NCBI GenBank assembly: GCA_037200005.1
Contig: JBBCGY010000001.1
Location: forward strand, 1,693,103-1,757,102
Direction: 5' to 3'
DNA from: Alphaproteobacteria bacterium
GTDB taxonomy: Bacteria; Pseudomonadota; Alphaproteobacteria; UBA9219; RFNS01
DNA length: 64,000 nucleotides
Made by a program: the position numbers and the translations under genes. The notes under the pieces are model-generated. The model was not told the origin of the DNA. It did not search any database and saw only the letters and a program-made list of their open reading frames with translations. Every line of letters starts with the position of its first letter. Positions within the stretch are counted from its first letter, which is position 1. Shown here in pieces: positions 55,060 through 62,880 of this stretch.

Positions 55060-56478
55060 TCAGGGCGCAAATACGTTTATCTGAATTTCAGTAGGCAAGT
55101 CCACAAGGCCATGATGCACCAGGAGCGGGCGGCTGGGATCCGGCGGCAACATCGTGAATGCCGCGACCCCGGGAACCTGCACCAGCCTGATTTTCAATTG
55201 ATCGGCCTCCGCATGGGAGACGCGCTCCATGGCCATGAAACTATCGGCATCCATGGTCGACATGCCGATATCGAAGGTATATTCCCCCTGGGCGATGGTC
55301 AGAACGACGCGATGCTCGAAGCGCACGATAGACCCTGGCGCCGCGGGCGGAACGGAGGTTCTGGTTTGAAGCGAGCTTTTGCCATGAAGGATGACCCCCT
55401 TTTCCGTGCGAATAACCACGCCGCCGGCGGGAACGCCGGCTTGACTGCCAAAATAATGCTCATGATGAAATACGGCCGTCTCTCCGAAGCGAAAGCTCCT
55501 TCGCGGCCGGCCATGAATATCGGTCAAGGCGACGCGCAGGCATCGAGCGTCGCAGGCATTGATTTGAGCTATTCCATCGAGCGGAAACAGCGCCTCGTCC
55601 GGAAAAGGCGCATGGGCCGCGTCGCGGACGGGCAAAGGCGGCGTATCGAGAGCGGGGGCGGCATCCGCCTGCGGCATCCGTTCCTGCTGCTCGATAAGAT
55701 AATATTTCTTGACGGCTTCCGCCGCCGGGCCGTTATGCAGCGCCTGCCCATGATCCAAAAGAATGGCGCGGTCGCAGTGATGCTCGATATCGCCCATCGA
55801 ATGCGAGACCAGAATAATGGCCGCGCCCTGCTCCCTGAGCTGCTCCAGGCGGCGATAGCATTTCTGCCGGAAGAAAACATCGCCGACGGCGAGCGCCTCG
55901 TCGATGATGACGATCGAAGCGTCGATATGCGCCTGCACCGCGAAGGCAAGGCGCAGGAACATGCCGCTGGAATATGTCTTGACCGGCCTATCGATGAATT
56001 CGCCGATATCGGCGAATTCGACGATGCGGTCGTAACGCGCTTCGATTTCCTTCTGATTGAGCCCCAGGATGCGGGCGTTCAGAAACACATTGTCCCGGCC
56101 GCTATATTCCGGATTGAATCCGCTGCCGAGCTCCAGCAGCGCCGCCACGCGGCCATTGACGCTGACTTCGCCGCTCGTCGGCGCGAGGGTGCCCGCGACG
56201 ATTTGCAGCAGCGTGCTTTTGCCGCTGCCGTTGCGGCCGATGATGCCCATGGTTTCGCCGCGGCGAAGCTGAAACGATACATTCTCCAAGGCCCGGAATT
56301 CGCGGTAATAACGCGGCTCGGCGCGCCCGGCGAAGAAGCCCCGCCCCCCCGCGAACCGGCGCGCGGCCCGATACAGGCGCGGGACAAGCATCTGCTTGAG
56401 CCTGTAATGCGGCGCGGCATAGATATCGTAATGCTTGCTCAGATTCCTGGCGTCGACGACGATTTCATCAGAGGACAT
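55060..56478 (-). CDS. wzt: ABC transporter ATPase for polysaccharide export, Wzt-type
   Basis: A 472-residue protein. Walker A 'GRNGSGKST' (81-89), signature 'YSSGMFLRLAFA' and Walker B 'IVIIDEALAVGD' are intact. The N-terminal extension with an amphipathic 'YRLKQMLVPRLYRAARRF' segment is typical of polysaccharide exporters. After about residue 320 a beta-sandwich-like domain ('RRSFRFGETAVFHHEHYF') matches the Wzt C-terminal carbohydrate-recognition domain. It drives export of a lipid-linked glycan finished in the cytoplasm. The start overlaps wzm by 11 bases. Confidence 0.92.
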   Translation of the reverse strand: MSSDEIVVDARNLSKHYDIYAAPHYRLKQMLVPRLYRAARRFAGGRGFFAGRAEPRYYREFRALENVSFQLRRGETMGIIGRNGSGKSTLLQIVAGTLAPTSGEVSVNGRVAALLELGSGFNPEYSGRDNVFLNARILGLNQKEIEARYDRIVEFADIGEFIDRPVKTYSSGMFLRLAFAVQAHIDASIVIIDEALAVGDVFFRQKCYRRLEQLREQGAAIILVSHSMGDIEHHCDRAILLDHGQALHNGPAAEAVKKYYLIEQQERMPQADAAPALDTPPLPVRDAAHAPFPDEALFPLDGIAQINACDARCLRVALTDIHGRPRRSFRFGETAVFHHEHYFGSQAGVPAGGVVIRTEKGVILHGKSSLQTRTSVPPAAPGSIVRFEHRVVLTIAQGEYTFDIGMSTMDADSFMAMERVSHAEADQLKIRLVQVPGVAAFTMLPPDPSRPLLVHHGLVDLPTEIQINVFAP

Positions 56479-57256
56479 CGGCGAACCCCCTGCGGGTTTT
56501 CTGGAACCACCAATAACCGAGAGAACAGACTGCCGTCCCGGCGGCCAATTGCACCGCCCATGCCTGCCATTCGACGGGATTGCCCCAGAGCATGACATCC
56601 CTCAATTGCAAAATAGGCAAAGTCAGCGGATTCCAGGCGATGAGCGCGCGATAAGATTCGGGAAGCGCGTCGATCGGATAAAAAACCGGGCTGAGAAAAA
56701 GCAGGACGGTCGTCACGATCCCCATGCCATGGGAAAGGTCGCGCAAATAGACCCCAAGCGAAGCGAACAGCCATGTAAGGCCGAGCGTCAGGAGAATTAG
56801 GGGCAAAAGGACGATGGGAATCAGGACGGCCTCGCCTTGGACGGGAACGCCTGCCATAAAACAAAAAACCAGCAGCACGCCCATACTGACCAGAAAATGC
56901 AGCAGCGCCGAGCAGAGAATCGTCCAGGGCAGAATCTCGAGGGGGAACACCACCTTCTTGACGTAATTCGGCTGGCTGGTGATCAGCGTCGGCGCGCGAT
57001 TGAGGCATTCGGCGAAAAGGCCGTGGACGATCATCCCGGAAAATAGCACGATGGCGAACGCCACCTTGCTTTCCGGCCCCGTTCCCCAGCGGGCCTTGAA
57101 CGCGACGCTGAACACGACGGTGTAAATCGCCAGCATCAGCAGCGGGTGGAACAGCGACCAGGCTACGCCCAGAAACGAGCCTTTGTAACGTCCTATGAAA
57201 TCACGTTTGACAAGATCCCAAACCAATTCCCGATGACGAATGAGTCCTTTGAACAT
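56468..57256 (-). CDS. wzm: ABC-2 type polysaccharide export permease, Wzm-type
   Basis: A 262-residue, six-helix permease. The N-terminus 'LVWDLVKRDFIGRYKGSFLG' is the hallmark of polysaccharide ABC-2 exporters, followed by 'WSLFHPLLMLAIYTVVFSV' and a late 'LSPVFYPIDALPESYRALI'. It forms the inner-membrane channel with the Wzt ATPase immediately downstream. It is the first gene of the long minus-strand cluster, so the promoter should lie within 57257-57340. Confidence 0.92.
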   Translation of the reverse strand: MFKGLIRHRELVWDLVKRDFIGRYKGSFLGVAWSLFHPLLMLAIYTVVFSVAFKARWGTGPESKVAFAIVLFSGMIVHGLFAECLNRAPTLITSQPNYVKKVVFPLEILPWTILCSALLHFLVSMGVLLVFCFMAGVPVQGEAVLIPIVLLPLILLTLGLTWLFASLGVYLRDLSHGMGIVTTVLLFLSPVFYPIDALPESYRALIAWNPLTLPILQLRDVMLWGNPVEWQAWAVQLAAGTAVCSLGYWWFQKTRRGFADVL

Positions 57257-57340
57257 GGCTGGCTGGGGTTATGGTGGAAGCAATAGAAACGTATTCGGAT
57301 CAGCCCGTCTTCGCTTCCTTCGGAAGCTTCACCGGGCACT

Positions 57341-57397
57341 GCTTCGCCCTAACGGTCTTCCGCGGGCCGCGCCACGCGTAGCCCGTAAGGGCGAAGC
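57341..57397. repeat. Structured palindromic element at the 3' end of tRNA-Ala
   Basis: Arms GCTTCGCCCT (57341-57350) and AGGGCGAAGC (57388-57397) enclose an inner GCGGGC/GCCCG stem. It ends two bases from the tRNA 3' terminus. It could end tRNA transcription or be a copy of a dispersed GC-rich palindromic repeat. A second small hairpin (GCTTCC-TTC-GGAAGC, 57313-57327) lies just beyond. Confidence 0.5.
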
Positions 57398-57398
57398 G

Positions 57399-57474
<76 letters not shown>

Positions 57475-57581
57475 CTCGACTAATCGGGGCGGTTTATAGC
57501 AGTCGTTCGGGAAAAGCGCAAATCAGGAATCGCGCGACGCGGATAAGTCGGCGAGAAAGGCGGAAAACGGCGCGTTTGGCC

Positions 57582-57902
57582 CTACCCCGAAACCTCGTCC
57601 AGCAATTTGCGCAATTGCTGGCCTACCGGCTGGGCGGGGCGGATTTCGTTGATCGCCAGCATATCCTGCCCCCGGATATGGTCGATAAAATCGGGATCGC
57701 AAGTGATCAAAACCTGCCCGAACAAGGTGACGTCGATGGCGGAAACCTCGGCTTGAAGCCCGTTTTCCGCGATCCATTCCTTGAGCATGGCGGCAAATTC
57801 GAGCGCCATGGTTCGCCGCGCCTGCCGCTGCAGCAGCGGCGAAAGCGCATGGCGGTCTCCAGGCTGCAAAACGACGAAATACCGATAATGGTCGCCATTC
57901 AT
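57582..57902 (-). CDS. Hypothetical protein (106 aa)
   Basis: Starts MNGDHYRYFVVLQPGDRHAL after GGGGGAAACTCT, which favours ATG 57902 over 57953. A small soluble alpha/beta protein with 'AIDVTLFGQVLITCDPDFID' near the centre and a charged helix before it ('MALEFAAMLKEWIAENGLQ'). No family recognised. It lies between tRNA-Ala and recX. Confidence 0.6.
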   Translation of the reverse strand: MNGDHYRYFVVLQPGDRHALSPLLQRQARRTMALEFAAMLKEWIAENGLQAEVSAIDVTLFGQVLITCDPDFIDHIRGQDMLAINEIRPAQPVGQQLRKLLDEVSG

Positions 57903-58192
57903 AGAGTTTCCCCCGGCGAGGGCGGCATTCATCATGATGGCTGTCGATGTCACGTCGCCTCGATTGGATCTGTTATTATGGACCTGTTCTCAGGGCCTGT
58001 TATTGCCTATCGCAGCTCAACAATTGGCAGGCCACCCCCGAAATCTCATGCTGCGCGACATGCCCTAAAGCCGTCTTGCCAACCGTTGACCAGCCGTTGA
58101 ATTGCGATAGAGCTAGGATGCGTGACAAGATTTAAAGTCGGGTTAAGATGACGGCGCGGCCATTAAGCATGACTTAGGCCAAGGATTTGATT

Positions 58193-58780
58193 ATGAAGGC
58201 AAAGTCTAAAACCGGCATTCACCATGCTGCGGCGCGGCAAAGGAAGATCGCGCCTCCGCCCGATGCCGCCGGATTGCGCGCCGCCGCGTTGCGTTATCTG
58301 GCGCGCTATGCCGCTTCCAGCGGCCGCCTGCGCCGCGTTTTGACGGCGCGCCTGGCGCGCGCGGCGCGGGACCATGCCGACTTCGCCGCCGATCCGGAAC
58401 AGCGGGCGATCTTGCTGCAAGCCATAGAAATCATCATCGCCGACTGCATCGACAGGAAATATATCGACGACGCGGCCTTCGCCGCCACGAAAGCGCGCCA
58501 TTTGCGCCAGGCCGGGGCCTCGCGGCGGGGACTGGCCGCCAAATTGCGGACAAAGGGCCTGACGGCGGCGCAAGTCGCCACGGTTCTGACGGAAGAAGCC
58601 GACGAGGAAGGCGAGCAGGCGGAATACCGGGCCGCGCTCCGGCTGGCGCAACGCAAGAAACTGGGGGCATTCCGGCCTGGGCCGCCCGACGCCATACAAA
58701 AGCGGCGCGATCTTGCTGCGCTTGCGAGGGCGGGATTCAGCCATGACGTCGCGCGTCGCGCCTTGAATAACGCGGAATAA
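58193..58780 (+). CDS. recX: RecX-family recombination regulator
   Basis: A 195-residue helical protein that caps RecA filaments and inhibits RecA. ATG 58193 follows AAGGA by 8 bases. Three-helix repeats are seen: 'AALRYLARYAASSGRLRRVL', then 'CIDRKYIDDAAFAATKARHL', 'GASRRGLAAKLRTKGLTAAQ', and 'RRDLAALARAGFSHDVARRA' at the end. The basic N-terminus is typical of alphaproteobacterial RecX. recA itself is not in the window. Confidence 0.88.
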   Translation: MKAKSKTGIHHAAARQRKIAPPPDAAGLRAAALRYLARYAASSGRLRRVLTARLARAARDHADFAADPEQRAILLQAIEIIIADCIDRKYIDDAAFAATKARHLRQAGASRRGLAAKLRTKGLTAAQVATVLTEEADEEGEQAEYRAALRLAQRKKLGAFRPGPPDAIQKRRDLAALARAGFSHDVARRALNNAE

Positions 58781-58857
58781 AAGCCAATCGACCGCTTTAT
58801 TTATAGGCCCCTTGCCGCTATTATGCCCGCCGCTGAGTTAGACCCATGGTCAGTCCG

Positions 58858-58948
58858 CTTGAAAACCCGGAAAAAACTCCGTCGCTATCGTTTGCAGAAA
58901 CGCACTAAACTGGTGCGGATGCGACGGAGTTTTTTCCGGGCTTTCAAG
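58858..58948. repeat. Long inverted repeat with internal hairpins
   Basis: Arms of 28 bases (58858-58885 and 58921-58948) pair with a single A-C mismatch (58865/58941). They enclose 35 bases holding CGTTT-GCAG-AAACG (58889-58902) and a short CAC/GTG hairpin (58903-58915). On RNA or extruded DNA this would be a long stem topped by a branched junction. It lies between recX and the 304-residue gene, ending 26 bases before the latter's GTG. It could be a terminator, a leader RNA structure or a small non-autonomous mobile element. Confidence 0.75.
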
Positions 58949-58974
58949 TTGACGTAATATACTAAGGCATTGCA

Positions 58975-59889
58975 GTGACTGCTACGGCTACCTATTTTCC
59001 GCGTTCGGTCCATGACTTGACCATCCGCGCCGCCGCCAACACCGGACGGCGGATCACGGCTGGACTGACCGTGGTCAACCGCGCGGGCAAGGGCGCGCGC
59101 AGCCGCGTATGGCTGCCTGGCGATGTCACCCGCGATCCGGAAAAGCTCGCCGCGCACGAGTTCAAGGCCGAATGGGTCGCCGTGCGCGAAATCGACATCG
59201 CCCGCCAGTACGGCAACGACATGATCTACGACATGGATGTCGAATCGCAGAACCACCTGAAATGGGCGCTGTACGACCATTCCAAGATGACCGACGACGG
59301 CTATCGCATGGTGGTCGTGACGATGGGCCTGTACGAATCCTCGGCAATGCTGCGCGGCGGCGGCGACGAGCTGCAGATTTTCGACCGCGCCTTGCGCGAC
59401 CGGGTGCAGCAGATCGTCAATATCCTGTGGGACATGGATCGCGGCACCAAGCTGAGCGACGCGCTCAACCGTCAATTATGGTTCAAGGGCTGGGACGAAA
59501 AACTTATGCTGCCGGATATCGGCATCAATCTGGCCGGCCTCGATCTGCTCTACCGCCAGAAAAGCTGGCATACGCCGAATCCGGTGAAGAAAATGAATTA
59601 CACGCTGACGCGCAAATTTCTCGATCTGGTCGGACAATTGCGCCGCGATAATTTCCACAGCGACCAGGTGATGTTCGGCATTCATATTCCCGAATTCGAC
59701 AAGAGCCACGAATGGATTTATCTCGCCGACGGCGACCAGAAAATCTGGGAATTCAACAGCGTCATATCAAGCATCTACAGCAAATTCGACATGTGGTCCG
59801 TGGGCAGCGGCTATGGCGTGCAGCCGACGGTCATGCATCTGCCCTCCTACCGCCACCGCCAGTCGGTTCAGTCCATGCGGGCGGCGTAG
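58975..59889 (+). CDS. Conserved-looking hypothetical protein (304 aa)
   Basis: Starts at GTG 58975 with AAGG 8 bases upstream. No signal peptide or membrane segment. The first 150 residues read as a mixed alpha/beta domain ('RVWLPGDVTRDPEKLAAHEF', 'RMVVVTMGLYESSAMLRGGG') and the rest contains 'QVMFGIHIPEFDKSHEWIYL'. Codon use matches the backbone, so it is a real gene, but I recognise no family. The unusual inverted repeat lies just upstream. Confidence 0.7.
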   Translation: MTATATYFPRSVHDLTIRAAANTGRRITAGLTVVNRAGKGARSRVWLPGDVTRDPEKLAAHEFKAEWVAVREIDIARQYGNDMIYDMDVESQNHLKWALYDHSKMTDDGYRMVVVTMGLYESSAMLRGGGDELQIFDRALRDRVQQIVNILWDMDRGTKLSDALNRQLWFKGWDEKLMLPDIGINLAGLDLLYRQKSWHTPNPVKKMNYTLTRKFLDLVGQLRRDNFHSDQVMFGIHIPEFDKSHEWIYLADGDQKIWEFNSVISSIYSKFDMWSVGSGYGVQPTVMHLPSYRHRQSVQSMRAA

Positions 59890-60113
59890 GCATTCCGTTA
59901 CTTGATGGGTAGGGAAACCGCGCGCACGAGCGCCGAGATTCGCTGCGCCGGTTTTTCTGGAATATCGCCCTGGCAATATATTCGCCGTCAAATATAACAC
60001 GGAAAAGGTGAAACTATTTTGAAATCAGGCGCAACCCTTGCGGGCAGGGAATGGGTAAGCTATAAGGATTCCATTCATTTTTCGACTATTGCCCCCATTT
60101 CCACCAGGACCTC

Positions 60114-61073
60114 ATGAGCATCCTGTTCGCCGCTCTCAACCGTGCAGCCCACGCGCATCGCGACGCGGCGACAGCAGCCGCGACGCCGCGGCTGGGATCG
60201 GGAATGACGGCGGCGGCGTCCGGAATGCCCTGGTGGCTGGCGATGCTCGGCGGGCTGATGCTTGGCATTGGCGGGGCCGGTTTATGGATGTGGCAGACGG
60301 CACCGATAACCAACAGCCAGCCTATCGCTATATCGCCGCCGTTCGGCAAAGAGGAAATGCCCGCCGCATCTTCCTCGGCCCTAATGCCCGCCGTCAAAGC
60401 GGGCATTTCGCTCGACGCCCAGGCACTCGCCATTCCAGCGCCGCTGCTCGATGAAGTGACGGCGAAAATCGATCCCGTCCTCAATCCCCCCGGCTCCCCA
60501 TCCAGCCTGCGCCTCGACGCGGCCTCCCTCGAACAACCGGCGCTCGAAGTTCAGATCACGGACGGCATGACGCCCGCCGACAAAGCCGACGCGCTGCAGC
60601 AAAGCGGCAATATCTATGACGCCGCCGCTCTATGGCGCAAGCTGCAGAAAGAATCCCCTGCCGATCCCGCGATCCGCGCCGGTTTCGCCGCCGCGCTGGC
60701 CGCCGTGAACACGCCGGAAGCGCGCGCCGAACTCGACGGCCTGATCGCCGCCTGGCCGCAATTCGCGCCCGCCTATGCGGCGAAAGCGGCGGCGCGGGCG
60801 AAGCTGGGCGATCTCGACGCCGCGCAGAATCTGCTCGAACAGGCTTTCGCGCTGAACCGCAATCCGGATTACCGCCTCAATCTCGCGATCATCGCCGACC
60901 GCCGGGGCAATGCGCAGCAAGCGCTGGCGCTTTACCGCGAAGCCCTTGCCGAACGCGCGCAAGGCGCGGCGGCGGCTCCGGTAAACTGGCCGATGATTCA
61001 GGCGAGGATTGATTATCTTGAGGGCAAGGGCCTTGAGCGGAAGGGTCCGGCGGGCAAAGGCAGCCGGAAATGA
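60114..61073 (+). CDS. TPR-containing membrane-anchored protein, MshN-like
   Basis: A 319-residue protein with one membrane segment (about 41-61, 'WWLAMLGGLMLGIGGAGLWM'), a proline/alanine-rich stretch, and a helical TPR region from about 150 ('ALQQSGNIYDAAALWRKLQ', 'PAYAAKAAARAKLGDLDAAQ', 'RRGNAQQALALYREALAER'). TPR proteins of this layout (MshN) sit beside the ATPase MshM in MSHA pilus operons, as here (7-bp gap). It probably helps assemble the pilus secretin or inner-membrane complex. Confidence 0.68.
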   Translation: MSILFAALNRAAHAHRDAATAAATPRLGSGMTAAASGMPWWLAMLGGLMLGIGGAGLWMWQTAPITNSQPIAISPPFGKEEMPAASSSALMPAVKAGISLDAQALAIPAPLLDEVTAKIDPVLNPPGSPSSLRLDAASLEQPALEVQITDGMTPADKADALQQSGNIYDAAALWRKLQKESPADPAIRAGFAAALAAVNTPEARAELDGLIAAWPQFAPAYAAKAAARAKLGDLDAAQNLLEQAFALNRNPDYRLNLAIIADRRGNAQQALALYREALAERAQGAAAAPVNWPMIQARIDYLEGKGLERKGPAGKGSRK

Positions 61074-61080
61074 TCCACGG

Positions 61081-61947
61081 ATGACGCCGATCCTGAATCA
61101 CTTCTCGCTCCGCGATCATCCTTTCGCCCTGACGCCCAATCCGCATCTGTTCTTTCCCTCCGAGCATCCGCAGGCGATGCTGGCGGGACTGGAATTCGCG
61201 CTGATGCGGGGCGACGGACTGTTGAAAATCACCGGCGCGATCGGCAGCGGCAAGACTTTGCTGTGCCGCCTGCTGCTCGACCGGCTGGAAGCGCTTGCCG
61301 TCAACACGGCTTACCTGAACGCGCCGGTGACCGATCCCAAATATCTGCCGCTGATCGTGGCGCGCGAATTCGGCGTCGAGCCGAGCGACCATTGCGAACC
61401 ATACCGCGACCTGCGCGAATTCCTGCTGCGCGAATTCGCGCATGGGCGGCGCAACGTGCTGGTGATCGACGAGGCCCAGGCTTTGGGCGCGCAAGGGCTT
61501 GAGCTGGTGCGGCTGTTGTCGAATCTCGAAACCGAGACGCACAAGCTGCTGCAGATCGTGCTGTTCGGGCAGAAGGAGCTCGACGGGCTGCTGGCGCGGC
61601 ATGATATGCGCCAAGTGGCGCAGCGCATCACTTTCAGTTTCTCGACCCGTCCCCTGCCCCGCGACCAGGTCGCCGCCTATGTGCGCTACCGGCTGCAACG
61701 CTGCGCCGAGGGCTATCACGGCCCGGATTTATTCTCGCCCGCCGCCGTGAAGCTTCTCACCGCCGCCAGCAGGGGCTGGCCGCGCCCGATCAATATCCTG
61801 GCCGACAAAGCGCTGATCGCCGCTTATGGCGCCGGCGGCAAGCGGGTCGAACGCGCCCATATCCGCGCCGCCATCGGCGATACGCGGCATCTGCCGCTGC
61901 CGGTGCCATTTCTCGACCGACTCATTTGGCGGCGGAACTCGGCGTAG
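61081..61947 (+). CDS. ExeA/MshM-like AAA ATPase
   Basis: A 288-residue ATPase starting at ATG 61081: 'LRDHPFALTPNPHLFF' is the usual ExeA-family start. Walker A 'GAIGSGKTLLCRLLL', Walker B 'NVLVIDEAQALG' and sensor region 'LLQIVLFGQKELDGLL' are intact. ExeA and MshM use ATP to help place the secretin in the envelope. No C-terminal peptidoglycan-binding domain is present, as in MshM. Its last 26 bases overlap the end of the convergent gene on minus. Confidence 0.85.
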   Translation: MTPILNHFSLRDHPFALTPNPHLFFPSEHPQAMLAGLEFALMRGDGLLKITGAIGSGKTLLCRLLLDRLEALAVNTAYLNAPVTDPKYLPLIVAREFGVEPSDHCEPYRDLREFLLREFAHGRRNVLVIDEAQALGAQGLELVRLLSNLETETHKLLQIVLFGQKELDGLLARHDMRQVAQRITFSFSTRPLPRDQVAAYVRYRLQRCAEGYHGPDLFSPAAVKLLTAASRGWPRPINILADKALIAAYGAGGKRVERAHIRAAIGDTRHLPLPVPFLDRLIWRRNSA

Positions 61948-62281
61948 TGCCCTCGACCACTTTATCCTCGTTCCACAAATAGCTCTGATGCGGCGCGAGG
62001 GTGATGGTGCGTTCCTTATCGCCGATATGCTGCACGAAACGCGCGCCGTCGGCCGTCACGTCGATGATGTCGAATTCCGGATCGCGCGCGGCGGGCGTCA
62101 AAACACGGCCATTGAGGCGCACTTGCCATTGATCCTGGCCGTAATAGACGAGGGAATCCAATGTCGTCATGCCTTGCCATGTATTTTGGGCGGCGCTTTC
62201 CTGCGGCGTCAGGAACAAGGACGGCGGATTGCCGGCATGAGCCGGAATGGCCCATAAAAGCAGCAGCAATAGGACGATCAT
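61922..62281 (-). CDS. Small exported protein, MshK-like
   Basis: A 119-residue protein with a clear signal peptide ('MIVLLLLLLWAIPAHAGN') and a short beta-rich mature part ('WQVRLNGRVLTPAARDPEFD'), like the PilP/MshK/GspC-type proteins that link the inner-membrane platform to the secretin. ATG 62281 overlaps the PilO/MshJ-like stop (ATGA). Assignment rests on gene order and layout. Confidence 0.62.
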   Translation of the reverse strand: MIVLLLLLLWAIPAHAGNPPSLFLTPQESAAQNTWQGMTTLDSLVYYGQDQWQVRLNGRVLTPAARDPEFDIIDVTADGARFVQHIGDKERTITLAPHQSYLWNEDKVVEGTTPSSAAK

Positions 62282-62880
62282 GGCTTGGCCCTCGCCATCA
62301 GCCTGTCCTCGGCGAAAGCCAGCCATTTGAATTCCATTTCCGCCGCGATCAAAGACGGATTGGGCGCGTCATCCGGCAGATGGTCCGCGTCGCGCCGCAC
62401 AGCGAATTTTTCGAGGCGGATATAACCCGGTGCCTGGCGGCTCGCCTTTTCGGCGAAGGCGAAGATTTGCCGGTCGGTGGCGGCGGTCGCCTTGACCGTG
62501 AGCGCGCTCGAGGTCAGCGGCCATGATTCAGGCGCGGCGGGAAGCGCCTGCACGGACGCGGCGCTGCCAAGCTTAAGTTCGAAATCGTTCAATCCGGCCT
62601 CGATTCCGATCTGGCGCAGCGCGGCGACGATCTGCGCACGCGGCGGCGGCGCGACCAGATTGCGCCAGGCGGCTTCGCCCATGTCGGCGCGCAGCTTCAG
62701 CCCTTCCGCCCTGTCATTTTGCAAGGCCCGGTATTCGTCGCGCCAATGCGCGGTCTTCAACTGCTGCTGCTCCTGTTCCGCGCGCGCGGCAACCAGCATG
62801 TCTTCGCCATAGGACGAACCCACGGCGAAAATGAGAGCCAGCGTCCCGGCGGCAATCCACGGCATGAGATATTTTTTCAT
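62278..62880 (-). CDS. PilO/MshJ-like pilus biogenesis protein
   Basis: A 200-residue bitopic protein: one N-terminal membrane helix ('WIAAGTLALIFAVGSSYG'), a coiled-coil stretch ('AARAEQEQQQLKTAHWRDEY') and a ferredoxin-like periplasmic domain. This is the PilO/GspM/MshJ pattern. It pairs with the PilN-like protein encoded just upstream (4-base overlap). Confidence 0.72.
   Translation of the reverse strand: MKKYLMPWIAAGTLALIFAVGSSYGEDMLVAARAEQEQQQLKTAHWRDEYRALQNDRAEGLKLRADMGEAAWRNLVAPPPRAQIVAALRQIGIEAGLNDFELKLGSAASVQALPAAPESWPLTSSALTVKATAATDRQIFAFAEKASRQAPGYIRLEKFAVRRDADHLPDDAPNPSLIAAEMEFKWLAFAEDRLMARAKP

Noticed and set aside
55027-56595. A 522-codon open frame on plus, antisense to wzt
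   Set aside because: It mirrors the GC-rich wzt codons; its protein is Arg/His/Asp-rich with no motif, while the minus frame has all ABC ATPase motifs.
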